DNA from: an uncultured Verrucomicrobiota bacterium
Lineage (GTDB): Bacteria; Verrucomicrobiota; Verrucomicrobiia; Verrucomicrobiales; Verrucomicrobiaceae
Direction of reading: 5' to 3'
Assembly: GCA_903838675.1 (NCBI GenBank)
Contig: CAILZI010000103.1
Span: forward strand, 19,318-83,317
Length of the DNA stretch: 64,000 bases
Shown: positions 7,077 to 15,777 of the stretch, one piece after another
How the letters are laid out: each line of letters starts with the position of its first letter
Numbering within the stretch: position 1 is the first letter of the stretch
Made by a program: the position numbers and the translations under genes
Notes under the pieces: model-generated
Told to the model about the DNA's origin: nothing
Database searches by the model: none
Seen by the model: only the letters and a program-made list of their open reading frames with translations

Positions 7077-9782
7077 ATGCTTCGTTTTGTGCGCCGTCTT
7101 CTGCTGTTTCTGGCCGCCAGTTTCATACTGGCGGGCAGCGTGTATCTAAACACGACGGCCTTCCATGAGCGCTGGCATGGGTTTGTCACCGGCGAACTGG
7201 CGCAGCATGGGGTGCATCTGAATTTTGAGCACCTCACTGTGAATCCGTTCGGAGGGCTGGTGGCGGAAGGGGTCAAGGTCTTCAACGACGCGAGCAAACG
7301 GCATATCGTGGCTGCGGTGGACCGCTTGAATCTGGACGTTGATTTTGGCAGCCTGATCGAAGGCCGTGTCAAAATTGACGGGCTGGAGCTGATGGACGCG
7401 AGCATGGCGCTGCCGGTGGATCCCGAGCATCCCGAATTGACGGTGATCGAGCTGAAGGATCTCAGTGCGCGGGCTTTGCTGGAAGACCGGCAGCTGGACA
7501 TCCGGCATGCGGAAGGACTGCTGTCCGACGGGCTGCGAATTCTTATCAGCGGCGTGCTGGAACTGCCGCAGTCAAAGTCAGACCAGCCGAGCATGAGTGC
7601 GCAAGAGCGGCTGAGCGCCATGCGTGAGCATCGTGCGCAGATTCAACATGGGCTGGACTGGCTGGCAAGGTTTCGTGCGCCGCATGTGCCCACTCTGAAT
7701 GTGAAGGTCTCCGGTGCGCTGGACCGGCCGGAGGAGCTCAAGGCGGAGCTGCTGTTCCAGGCGGAGGGCCTGGAGTTTGAAGATTACGTCTGGAAGGAGC
7801 TCGTGGCCGAGGCGGAGTACGACGGCGGGTTTGTTGATTTGAAGCGGCTGCATCTGCTGGATCATCTGGGCACTCTCGAAGCCACCGCCACCTGGCGCAT
7901 CGGTGCGGAGCACCTGCGCTTCCGGCTGACGTCGAGTGCGGACCTGCCGGGTCTGGCACGGGCGTTCTTCAACAGCGAGCAGCTGCGAGAGGTGGTGTTT
8001 TATGAGGCACCGCAGCTGGCGCTGGAAGGCAGCATCTTTTTAACCAAACCCAAGGAGGAGGATTTTCTGCCCGCCGAGGTGACCGGCAGGCTGGAATGCG
8101 GACGATTTGGCAGCCGCGGGGAGGTGTTCAACGCACTGAGCCTGACTCTCGGCGCGACACGTGAAGGCATCTTTGTGCGGGATGCGCTGCTGAAGCACAA
8201 GACCGGCACCCTGGCGCTGGACGTGATGGAACACCGCACCCAGGGCTTTAAATACAATCTGGTGCTGCGCATGGACCCGAATGTGTTTCTGCCTTTCGTT
8301 CTCCAGCAGAAGACGCGCGAGATCATCCAGCGTTTTGAATTCGACGAGACCTCGCAGATTGACGTGCATCTGGCCTGTGCCGGACCTTCGCCCGACTTTC
8401 CCGACTTTCCCGAATTGCACGACTGCCCCAGCTCCGGCCACGGTGTGCTGCGTCATTTCCGCTACAAAGATGTGCCGTTTGATTCCGCTGAGCTGGATCT
8501 GGCGCTCTTCGGGGACATTCAAAATTACTCGAATGTGCGGGTGCAGCGCCCGGATGGACCCGCGGAGGCGGAGCTGGTGTTTGTGAACGAAGATGACAAC
8601 GAGAGGTGGCTGCAGCTCGTCAATGTACACACCGTCGCAGACGCGGCGGGAATCGTGCGTGCGTTTGCCCCGAAGGTGGCAGACCAGATTGCGCTCTACC
8701 GCTTTTCAGCCGGCACGGACGTGACCGCCAACGGCACGATCGGCTTCAAGAACAATCCAGAGTTCAACAACTACAAGGTCGATTTCAAGAACCCCGTGGG
8801 TGGCGCGCACTACAAGCTGTGGAACGAGGACTATCCGATCAATGCGCCCTACGGTGACGTTCACATCGTCGGCAGCATGCTGAACTTCGATTTCAAAGGG
8901 CGCCTGTTTGGCGACACCCTGCATGCGAAGGGCGCGGTCAATCTCACCTCTGGGGTCAAAGGTTATGACGTGGAGGTCAGGGCCGGTCGCTTTCCTTACG
9001 CCGTGTTTGGCCGCAAACTGCCATTTGAGGAGGTGCGGGCGGACGTGCACAACCGGGAGGGGATCGCGCGGATCGACATCGCGGCCAATGTGCTTGGTGG
9101 AGACATGACTTTGAAGGGCACCCTGAACGACAACCGCGAGCCGAGCACCTATGACGGCGAACTGCGCATGAACGCCCTCAGCTTCCAGCGCTTTGCCCAG
9201 GTGTACTCCCCGGGAAATGAAAGCATTGGCGACATCAGCGGCCATTTCAAATTCACCGGTCGCATGAACGACTGGAAAGCGCTGAAGGGCGGCGGTGCGC
9301 TGATCATCGTCAATGGCAACCTCCTCGCACTGCCTGTGCTCGGACCGCTGACTCCGATCATTGGAGCCTTCCTTCCTTCGCCGATCAAAGGCTACAACGT
9401 GGCCAAGAAAGCGGACTGCACCTTTGAAGTGGCGGACGGTTTCATAGTTACTCAAAACGTCGAGGCTGAGTCCAGCGCCTTCCGCATCTTCAGCCGTGGC
9501 AATGTGGACTTCATCCGTGACGACATCGACTTCAATGCCGAAGTGCGCATGCGCGGTCTGGGCATCCTGCTGTTTCCAGTGACCCAGCTGCTGGCTTACA
9601 AAGGCTCCGGCACGCTGAAAGACACTCACTGGTCTCCGCGCATCTTTGGCGGCGGTAACAATGACGAACGCGACCCGCCCACGAAGGAGAAATTGCTGGA
9701 GGCACAGCGCATCGGCGGCAGTCCGGCGAAGGCGAAGTCCAAACCCGCTCCGCAAAAGCCGCGGCCGCTGTTTGGAAATTGA
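7077..9782 (+). CDS. AsmA-like/YhdP-like large envelope protein
   Basis: A 901-residue protein with one N-terminal membrane anchor (MLRFVRRLLLFLAASFILAG) followed by a long, mostly beta periplasmic region. The pattern of an AsmA-family N-terminus (DFGSLIEGRVKIDGLELMDA) and a C-terminal AsmA-like block (SFQRFAQVYSPGNESIGDIS, GNLLALPVLGPLTPIIGAFL) indicates the AsmA/TamB/YhdP group, which are proposed to move phospholipids between membranes. The C-terminus is Lys/Pro-rich. The frame opens at a GTG (7071), but AAGG at 7067-7070 is 6 nt from the ATG at 7077, which I use. It is separated by 65 bp from the lipoprotein gene. Domain family likely, substrate unknown. Confidence 0.78.
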   Translation: MLRFVRRLLLFLAASFILAGSVYLNTTAFHERWHGFVTGELAQHGVHLNFEHLTVNPFGGLVAEGVKVFNDASKRHIVAAVDRLNLDVDFGSLIEGRVKIDGLELMDASMALPVDPEHPELTVIELKDLSARALLEDRQLDIRHAEGLLSDGLRILISGVLELPQSKSDQPSMSAQERLSAMREHRAQIQHGLDWLARFRAPHVPTLNVKVSGALDRPEELKAELLFQAEGLEFEDYVWKELVAEAEYDGGFVDLKRLHLLDHLGTLEATATWRIGAEHLRFRLTSSADLPGLARAFFNSEQLREVVFYEAPQLALEGSIFLTKPKEEDFLPAEVTGRLECGRFGSRGEVFNALSLTLGATREGIFVRDALLKHKTGTLALDVMEHRTQGFKYNLVLRMDPNVFLPFVLQQKTREIIQRFEFDETSQIDVHLACAGPSPDFPDFPELHDCPSSGHGVLRHFRYKDVPFDSAELDLALFGDIQNYSNVRVQRPDGPAEAELVFVNEDDNERWLQLVNVHTVADAAGIVRAFAPKVADQIALYRFSAGTDVTANGTIGFKNNPEFNNYKVDFKNPVGGAHYKLWNEDYPINAPYGDVHIVGSMLNFDFKGRLFGDTLHAKGAVNLTSGVKGYDVEVRAGRFPYAVFGRKLPFEEVRADVHNREGIARIDIAANVLGGDMTLKGTLNDNREPSTYDGELRMNALSFQRFAQVYSPGNESIGDISGHFKFTGRMNDWKALKGGGALIIVNGNLLALPVLGPLTPIIGAFLPSPIKGYNVAKKADCTFEVADGFIVTQNVEAESSAFRIFSRGNVDFIRDDIDFNAEVRMRGLGILLFPVTQLLAYKGSGTLKDTHWSPRIFGGGNNDERDPPTKEKLLEAQRIGGSPAKAKSKPAPQKPRPLFGN

Positions 9783-9840
9783 ATGCGGCTGCATTGAAGA
9801 TTCGCTGTCTTCAGGGGGCGGAATGTGGCACGGAGGCCGC

Positions 9841-10191
9841 ATGAAAGTAGAACGACTCAAATACGTCATCTGGGCGGCGGACATGAACCGCGCGGTGAAT
9901 TTCTATGCCACCGTCTTCGGCGGTACGATCCTCAAGCAGAACGACATCATCAGCGAAGTGTCCATCTGTGACGGCATCATCGGCATTCACGGAGGCGGTG
10001 AGGGGGGCCGCACCTGGACGGGACTCAGCTTCCAGGTGCCCGATGTGATCGAAGGCGCGCATGAAATCGTGGCCGCAGGCGGCCAGCTCACGCGTGAACC
10101 CCAGCCTGAAAATGGCGAGCCACCTCACCTCGCCATGTGCGTGGACACCGAGGGCAACGAGATCATGCTCACGCGCAAACGCGCGCATTGA
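9841..10191 (+). CDS. VOC-family (glyoxalase-like) protein
   Basis: A 116-residue single VOC module: the first beta-alpha unit reads RLKYVIWAADMNRAVNFYAT followed by VFGG, and the last strand CVDTEGNEIMLTRK carries the usual terminal acidic/metal strand. Such proteins are dioxygenase-, glyoxalase- or resistance-type enzymes or binding proteins; size and sequence do not decide. The frame is open much further upstream within the previous gene's 3' part, but GGAGG at 9832-9836 places the start at 9841. It ends 4 bp from the convergent pyrD. Confidence 0.82.
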   Translation: MKVERLKYVIWAADMNRAVNFYATVFGGTILKQNDIISEVSICDGIIGIHGGGEGGRTWTGLSFQVPDVIEGAHEIVAAGGQLTREPQPENGEPPHLAMCVDTEGNEIMLTRKRAH

Positions 10192-10195
10192 TTCT

Positions 10196-11311
10196 TCATG
10201 AAGCGGGGAGGTCAGCGCCGACCGCCTCGCTTACATTTCGAAATCCATCCTTGGCCAGCAAAATGCACAGTCCCCGGTTGATGCGTGAAATGACACCGGG
10301 ACCTTCATAGATGAGGGCGGTGTAGATCTGCACGAGCGAAGCGCCGAGGCGGAGCTTGCGGTAGGCATCGGCCGCAGTGAAGACACCGCCGGTGCCGATG
10401 ATGGCGTGACGCTGGCGGTTCATCCGTGTGGCCAGGCCGGCGATGCAGCGGTTGATCAAGTCCTCGACCGGTTTGCCGGACACGGCACCTGGCAGATGCT
10501 CCCAGGCGCTGCGTGGTGTGGTGAGGCGCAGCGTGGCGGGTTTGCCGGGCGGGAGATTGAAGGAGAAGCCGCGCACGAAGTCGAAGGCGTCTGCTTCTGC
10601 CAGCAGGCGCTCGTGTTCCGCCGGATCATCACGAGGTGCCACTTTCAAAAACACCGGGCAGGCGATGTTGAGCGGTTTCAGCCATTGCAGCAGGCGTGTG
10701 ATGTTGCCGGGCTGGGCATAGAAGTCCTTGCCACCGGCCGCATTGGGGCAGCTCAAGTTCAGCATGAGGTAGCCGGCGTGGCGGTGCACCAGCGAGACGT
10801 TGCGCTCGTAGTCGGCGAGGATGGCTTCGTCACTGCACGCGGGAGCACCGGGGCCGAAGTTGGTTTTGACGATGTTCACACCGAGTGGAATCCGCATGCG
10901 ATGTGCGGCAAGCCGGGGAGCGATGATTTCTGCTCCTTCGTTGGGCAGGCCGTAGTTGACGATGATCGCCTGATCCTGTGGCAACCGGAACAGGCGTGGC
11001 TTTGGGTTGCCCAGCGACGGCTGCGCGGAGATGGAACCGATCTCTGCAAAGGCGAAGCCCAGATGATCCAGCATGCGCAAGGCGCGTCCGCTTTTGTCCC
11101 AGCCTGCGGCAAGACCGATGGGGTGGTCGAATCGCAGCCCCGCGACCTCGCACTTCAGCTCCGGTGCCGTGAACTCCAGGCAGGCCCGGGCGATTTGCGG
11201 CACCCACGGCAGTGCTCCAGCAATGCGACAGGCTTCGACCGTCCCATGATGCGCGGTTTCCGCATCGAGCTGGAAGAGCAGGGGGCGGATGAGGGTGGAG
11301 TAGAGGGACAT
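10196..11311 (-). CDS. pyrD: dihydroorotate dehydrogenase, class-2-like with divergent active site
   Basis: A 371-residue FMN enzyme for the fourth step of pyrimidine synthesis. The N-terminal membrane-associating helices (SLYSTLIRPLLFQLDAETAHH) and the phrases GLAAGWDKSGRAL, EIGSISAQPSLGNPKPRLFR and LGASLVQIYTALIYEGP follow the quinone-dependent class 2 pattern. The catalytic loop, however, reads NLSCPN, with Cys at the base position as in class 1, where class 2 has Ser (INISSPN), and the usual ATNTT block is replaced by GFSFNLP. The frame is open to 11395, but the Met at 11311 aligns with the family start; no Shine-Dalgarno, the leader is CT-rich. It is divergent from lipA with a 98-bp gap. 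Family sure; electron acceptor uncertain. Confidence 0.86.
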   Translation of the reverse strand: MSLYSTLIRPLLFQLDAETAHHGTVEACRIAGALPWVPQIARACLEFTAPELKCEVAGLRFDHPIGLAAGWDKSGRALRMLDHLGFAFAEIGSISAQPSLGNPKPRLFRLPQDQAIIVNYGLPNEGAEIIAPRLAAHRMRIPLGVNIVKTNFGPGAPACSDEAILADYERNVSLVHRHAGYLMLNLSCPNAAGGKDFYAQPGNITRLLQWLKPLNIACPVFLKVAPRDDPAEHERLLAEADAFDFVRGFSFNLPPGKPATLRLTTPRSAWEHLPGAVSGKPVEDLINRCIAGLATRMNRQRHAIIGTGGVFTAADAYRKLRLGASLVQIYTALIYEGPGVISRINRGLCILLAKDGFRNVSEAVGADLPAS

Positions 11312-11409
11312 GGGGAAGGGGGGCGGCAGGCTTTCGACTCTATCGCGCTGCGTAAGGATGTCCAAACGCGTTGCAATCGCCCCCATTTGGGCCATTCATC
11401 ACCCCGCCC

Positions 11410-12312
11410 ATGACCCCCAAGATCGACCCCGCCCTGCATCGCGACAAAAAACCGGAATGGATCCGCGTGACTCTGCCGCGTGACCCGAAGTTTTGGAGCA
11501 CGAAGGGCCTGATCACCGATTTGAAGCTGCACACCGTGTGCGAAGAGGCACAGTGCCCGAACCGCTGGGAGTGCTGGAGTCAGGGCTCGGCGACGTTCAT
11601 GATCGCCGGAGACCGCTGCACCCGCGCTTGTGGCTTTTGCGCGGTCAAAACCGCCAAACCCTTTGCCCTGGAAGCCGATGAACCTCAGCGCGTGGCCGAG
11701 GCGACGAAGCGCATGGGTCTGAACCACATCGTCATCACCGCCGTGGCGCGGGATGACATGAAAGACGGTGGGGCGGAACATTTTGCCCGCACCATCGAAG
11801 CCGTGCGTGAAGCCGCGCCTACGATCACGATCGAGATCCTCGTGCCCGATTTCAACGGCAAGGACGACGCGCTGGAAGTCGTGATGAAGGCGAAGCCGCA
11901 CATCTTCAATCACAACCTCGAAACCGTGGAGCGCCTGACGCCGCTGGTGCGCAGTCGTGCCATGTATCACCGCAGCCTGCATGTGCTGAAGCGTGCGAAG
12001 GCGATGGCGGAAGAGCTCGGCACCAAGTGTGCCACCAAGAGCGGTCTCATGCTCGGTCTCGGCGAGACGGAGACGGAACTGTTTCAGGCCATGGATGACC
12101 TGCGCGAGCATGACGTCACCGTGCTGACCCTGGGCCAGTATCTGCGTCCTTCACCCCAGCATCTGCCGGTGATCGAATATGTCCACCCGGACACGTTTGA
12201 GAACTACAAGCAGATCGCGCTGAAAAAGGGCTTCCGCCATGTGGCGAGTGCGCCGCTGGTGCGCAGCTCTTATCACGCTTCGGACTTCAAGCCCGAGCTT
12301 GATCTGGAGTAA
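11410..12312 (+). CDS. lipA: lipoyl synthase
   Basis: A 300-residue radical SAM enzyme that inserts two sulfurs into the octanoyl group on lipoyl-dependent enzymes. The auxiliary cluster cysteines are C44, C49 and C55 (CEEAQCPNRWEC), the radical SAM cluster is C70-x3-C74-x2-C77 (CTRACGFC), and the C-terminal RSSYHA supplies the serine ligand of the auxiliary cluster. Length is normal. The frame is open to 11371, but the family start is at the ATG of MTPKID. No lipB is next to it in the window. Confidence 0.96.
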   Translation: MTPKIDPALHRDKKPEWIRVTLPRDPKFWSTKGLITDLKLHTVCEEAQCPNRWECWSQGSATFMIAGDRCTRACGFCAVKTAKPFALEADEPQRVAEATKRMGLNHIVITAVARDDMKDGGAEHFARTIEAVREAAPTITIEILVPDFNGKDDALEVVMKAKPHIFNHNLETVERLTPLVRSRAMYHRSLHVLKRAKAMAEELGTKCATKSGLMLGLGETETELFQAMDDLREHDVTVLTLGQYLRPSPQHLPVIEYVHPDTFENYKQIALKKGFRHVASAPLVRSSYHASDFKPELDLE

Positions 12313-12377
12313 AGGCTGGAGCGGACTCCCGCAGCCAAGGCACGACCCTATCAATGGAAAGTGGTACTTTGGTGCCA

Positions 12378-12389
12378 GGTATGCATACC
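12378..12389. promoter_or_regulatory. perfect 12-bp palindrome upstream of nagB, candidate operator
   Basis: GGTATGCATACC is a perfect inverted repeat about 88 bp before the nagB start. The half-site resembles those bound by GntR-family amino-sugar regulators (GGTCTAGACC-type sites) only in part. No regulator gene is adjacent. It may be an operator or chance. Confidence 0.3.
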
Positions 12390-12477
12390 GTCACGCCTTT
12401 CGTTAGGCATAGCACAACGGAAAGCGGGTTGCGTGAGCTGCAATTCGAGTTCTGTTCGTGGACCCCAACCCACCACC

Positions 12478-14364
12478 ATGTCCATTCGTCCCCCCGCCGA
12501 AGCCTACGAGAAAGTTCCGACCGTCATTTTCCCAGACTCCGCCAAAGCGGCCAAGACGCTGGCGCAGGAAGTGAAGCAGCTGATTGAAACGAAGAACAAG
12601 GCCGGCAAGCCTGCGGTGCTGGGCATGGCGACGGGATCGACCCCGGTGCCGTTTTACCGCGAATTGATTCGTCTGCACAAAGAGGAAGGGTTGAGCTTCA
12701 AAAACGTCATCACCTTCAACCTCGACGAATATTACGGCCTCAGCGCCGACCACCCTGAAAGCTACTCGATGTTCATGGCGGAGCAGCTGTTTGACCACAT
12801 CGACATCCCGAAGGCGAACATCAATCTCCCCAGCGGCACGGTGCCCGGAGATCAGGTCTTCAACCACTGCCGTCAGTATGATGAAAAGATCGAAGCCTCA
12901 GGCGGCATTGATCTGCAGATTCTCGGCATCGGCCGGACGGGTCACATCGGCTTTAATGAACCCGGTTCAAGCCGTGATTCGGTGACCCGCCGCATCACGC
13001 TGGACCGCGTGACACGTCAGGATGCCGCGAGCGACTTCCGCGGGGAGCAGAACGTGCCGCATTTCGCGATCACCATGGGGGTGGGTTCCATTCTGCGGGC
13101 GAAAAAACTGGTGCTGATGGCCTGGGGTGAAAACAAAGCCGTCATGGTGGCCAAAGCTGTCGAAGGACCGATGACGGAGGTGATCTCGGCCTCCTTCCTG
13201 CAGGATCACCCGGATGCGCGGTTCTTCATCGACCACGGCGCTTCCCGCGAACTTACCCGCATCAAACTGCCCTGGCTTGTGGGCCCGGCGTCCTGGACAC
13301 CGCGTGAGACGCGCCGTGCGATGGTGTGGCAGGCCTTCAAGATCAAGCGCCCTATTTTGAAGCTCGTGGACGAGCACTACAATGAGAACGGCCTCTCCGA
13401 TTTGCTTTCTGAGCAAGGTCCGGCCTACCAGCTCAACATCCGTATTTTCAACCAGTTGCAGCACACCATTACCGGTTGGCCTGCCGGTAAGCCCGATGAA
13501 GATGACACCTACCGCCCCGAGCGTGCGCGGCCTTATCCCAAGCGCTGTCTCGTCTTCAGTCCGGAGCCGCAGGATGCCATCACCGGCATGGGTGGCACGA
13601 TTGATCGAATGGTCGAGCAGGGGCATGATGTACGTCTGATCGCGCTGACTTCAGGCAGTCTGCGTGTGCCGGACAGCGAGGCGGATAAATTCGCCGAAAC
13701 CCTGCTCGAACTGGCCTCTAATGCTGCCAATCCGGCGACTTGGGGAGCTCAGGTGGCCTATGCCCGGGAAGCACTGAGTCTGCTGGAGGCCAAGGGTGAA
13801 TTCGGCGAGGATCCGCCGCTGTTGCGGCAGCTCAAGGGCCTGATTTTGCGTGGTGAGCTGCGCGATGCGGCCCACACCGTGGGTCTGGCCAATGATCGCG
13901 TCACCTTTGTGGATCTGCCCTTTTATGAGCAGGGCCGCTACCGCCGCTTCAAGAGCACGGAAGAGGACAACAAGGCTCTGGTTCGCCTGCTCCAGGATCA
14001 CAAACCCCATCAAATCTACATCACGGGTGATGCGGCCGATCCATCAAGCGTGGCGGGCATCTGCTTCCGCCTGCTGGTGGCCGCCTTGCAGGCGTGTGCG
14101 GGCGAGGAGTTTGCGGGTTCATGCAGCGTGTGGCTTTACCGTGGTAAAGAGCGCCCGCTGGAGTCGCATGAGATCGACATGGCGATTCCGATGAGTCCCT
14201 TGCAGATTGAGCGCAAGGCCAACGCCCTGTCACGTTACGGGGCTTTATCCTCCCTTGAAAGAGAGGCTCCGGAGACCAATCGAGAAAACGCACGGCTGTA
14301 TGATGCGCTCGGCCTGGCCGAGTACGAGGCCATTGAGACTTTCCAGCGCTGGCGCCGGGTGTGA
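12478..14364 (+). CDS. nagB: glucosamine-6-phosphate deaminase fused to a degenerate PIG-L domain
   Basis: A 628-residue fusion. Residues about 1-300 are a NagB isomerase-deaminase (glucosamine-6-phosphate to fructose-6-phosphate and ammonia) with GMATGSTPVPFY for phosphate binding, acidic residues D83-E84 in NLDEYYGL, and catalytic H156 in GHIGFNEP. Residues about 355-628 match the LmbE/PIG-L domain of Bacteroidetes-type long NagB, ending in GLAEYEAIETFQRW. In that domain the zinc motif HPDDD has become EPQDA (residues 363-367), and the later GTH has become SSV (523-525), so the deacetylase should be inactive. The frame opens at 12361, but the ATG at 12478 starts the conserved region. A palindrome lies upstream. 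Confidence 0.9.
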   Translation: MSIRPPAEAYEKVPTVIFPDSAKAAKTLAQEVKQLIETKNKAGKPAVLGMATGSTPVPFYRELIRLHKEEGLSFKNVITFNLDEYYGLSADHPESYSMFMAEQLFDHIDIPKANINLPSGTVPGDQVFNHCRQYDEKIEASGGIDLQILGIGRTGHIGFNEPGSSRDSVTRRITLDRVTRQDAASDFRGEQNVPHFAITMGVGSILRAKKLVLMAWGENKAVMVAKAVEGPMTEVISASFLQDHPDARFFIDHGASRELTRIKLPWLVGPASWTPRETRRAMVWQAFKIKRPILKLVDEHYNENGLSDLLSEQGPAYQLNIRIFNQLQHTITGWPAGKPDEDDTYRPERARPYPKRCLVFSPEPQDAITGMGGTIDRMVEQGHDVRLIALTSGSLRVPDSEADKFAETLLELASNAANPATWGAQVAYAREALSLLEAKGEFGEDPPLLRQLKGLILRGELRDAAHTVGLANDRVTFVDLPFYEQGRYRRFKSTEEDNKALVRLLQDHKPHQIYITGDAADPSSVAGICFRLLVAALQACAGEEFAGSCSVWLYRGKERPLESHEIDMAIPMSPLQIERKANALSRYGALSSLEREAPETNRENARLYDALGLAEYEAIETFQRWRRV

Positions 14365-14374
14365 TCCCTTTTTA

Positions 14375-14854
14375 TTATCCTGCCACCGTGAGCTTGGCGT
14401 CACGGTAGCTGCATTTCCCCAGCCGCCGAAGCTCGTCGCAGTGAGCTTCGATGCGCATGCTCTTCATGCTGGGCTGGAATCCCAGCCGGCGCGTGATGCA
14501 GTCATGCAGCAGTGCGGTGTGATCATCCTCAAACTCCACAACCCGGTCGCAGTCGAGGCAGATCAGGTGGTTGTGCTGAGGTTTGTCGAGAAAATTGGGG
14601 TCGTAGTAGGTCTGGTCACGCCCCAGATCGACTTCGCGCAGCAGCCCGCATTCGACCAGAAGGGTCAGGGTACGGTAAACAGTGGCCCGTGAAACAGTGC
14701 TGTCGAGTTTGCGCGCCTTCTCCAGCAGTTCCTCTGCTTTGAAGTGGTCATCGGTGGCAAAGGCAGCCTCCACTATGACATCCCGCTGCTTGGTGCGGCG
14801 CAGTCCCTGGCTGGCCAGATGTGTCTCCAAGCGTTGAGTAATACGTTCGTCCAT
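14375..14854 (-). CDS. fur: Fur-family metal-responsive repressor
   Basis: A 159-residue Fur protein: winged helix in the first 85 residues with recognition helix SRATVYRTLTLLVECGLL, then the dimerisation/metal domain with the HNHLIC block (residues 94-99), the structural C99-x2-C102 pair and a second cysteine pair near the C-terminus (HCDELRRLGKC). This layout is of the Fur/PerR type, sensing iron or peroxide, rather than zinc. Convergent with nagB (10-bp gap). It is one of two Fur paralogues in this window. Exact metal is inferred. Confidence 0.88.
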   Translation of the reverse strand: MDERITQRLETHLASQGLRRTKQRDVIVEAAFATDDHFKAEELLEKARKLDSTVSRATVYRTLTLLVECGLLREVDLGRDQTYYDPNFLDKPQHNHLICLDCDRVVEFEDDHTALLHDCITRRLGFQPSMKSMRIEAHCDELRRLGKCSYRDAKLTVAG

Positions 14855-15156
14855 GTGGCGGGGAGGTTAGCCATGGCTGTGGATCGCGCAAGGCAGTGCT
14901 TTTTTTGAAGATTGAGGCTGCAATTCTATCCATTTTAAGATTGTGGCGTGAAAAAACGCCGCGTTAATGTTTTTCTAAAGCATTGCTTAGATTATTATAA
15001 TACAACGAATTAAGATCTGCGGTGGAAAGCATTTGAGTCTCAATAGAAGAGCGAAAAATTGCAAGAAAAGCAGGCGGTCCGTTCAAATTAATTTAAAATA
15101 ATTATGGATTTTATTGTTAATATTGATAAAATTCCTCAGACTGCCTGATTCCAAGC
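14855..15156. other. AT-rich intergenic region between fur and a divergent gene
   Basis: About 300 bp, much richer in A and T than the surroundings, with runs such as TTATTATAATAC near 14992. It must hold the promoters of fur (leftward) and of the 195-residue protein (rightward). I see no clean Fur box, no RNA gene and no terminator. Confidence 0.5.
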
Positions 15157-15744
15157 ATGCCTTTACCATTTTCATTCTCTACACAACGCCAAAGCTCTGA
15201 GGCCGAAAGTCCTGCGGAACCCATGGCCACGGCTGTGGCTGAGAAGGTCATGAACCATGCCCCGGGGCATGTCAGCACCGAGCCCCTGCCAGGAACCCTT
15301 GGGAGCATTTTCTCTGCACCTGCTCAGGAGGCGGTGCCACGGCCAGCCCCCAGTTTCCCTCGTCAAACTTCTGTGAATTCAGCCCTCCAGCCCTTCGAAC
15401 GCGAACAGGAAGCCGTTCAGCCGGCTGAAATGCTTGTGACAGCAGCAGTACCGCCGCCCACTTCCCAGCAGGGGACAGCCTCGGGCCATGACTTGTCGGC
15501 TCAAATCGAGCAGCTGCGCAACGATATATTCGGCATCGCCATGAACGCGAGCGCCTTGAATGACAGGCTTGATCGCATGGAGCAGCGGATTCCCCAATCC
15601 GGACAGTCGGTGCAGGCCGGAATCGCTACTTTGCGTGGAGAGATTGAAACCTGGTTGGAAAACCACCTCACTGCGGCTGTCGAGCATTGCATGAACAAGA
15701 TCATCAGCCGCACCAATTCTACTGCCAACCGATCCGTCAACTGA
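15157..15744 (+). CDS. hypothetical protein with C-terminal coiled coil
   Basis: A 195-residue protein. The first 110 residues are low-complexity, rich in Pro, Ala, Gln and Ser and probably disordered. Residues about 112-180 have a heptad-like pattern (DLSAQIEQLRNDIFGIAMNA, LNDRLDRMEQRI, LRGEIETWLENHLT) suggesting a coiled coil. No signal peptide or enzyme motif. It lies 33 bp ahead of the sensor kinase on the same strand, so it may be co-expressed and could be a scaffold or partner; that is inference. I do not recognise the family. Confidence 0.62.
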   Translation: MPLPFSFSTQRQSSEAESPAEPMATAVAEKVMNHAPGHVSTEPLPGTLGSIFSAPAQEAVPRPAPSFPRQTSVNSALQPFEREQEAVQPAEMLVTAAVPPPTSQQGTASGHDLSAQIEQLRNDIFGIAMNASALNDRLDRMEQRIPQSGQSVQAGIATLRGEIETWLENHLTAAVEHCMNKIISRTNSTANRSVN

Positions 15745-15777
15745 CTGTCCTATCCCTATTAATCGATCTCATCCTCT

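Noticed and set aside
9826..9840. Sigma-54-like TGGCACG...CCGC before the VOC gene
   Set aside because: Spacing fits, but a start about 12 nt after the -12 element would fall inside the gene; it overlaps the ribosome binding site and is most likely chance.
4809..12370. Shared short string AAGTGGTACT near 4809 and 12359
   Set aside because: Only 10 identical bases at different distances from the starts; not enough to claim a common element.
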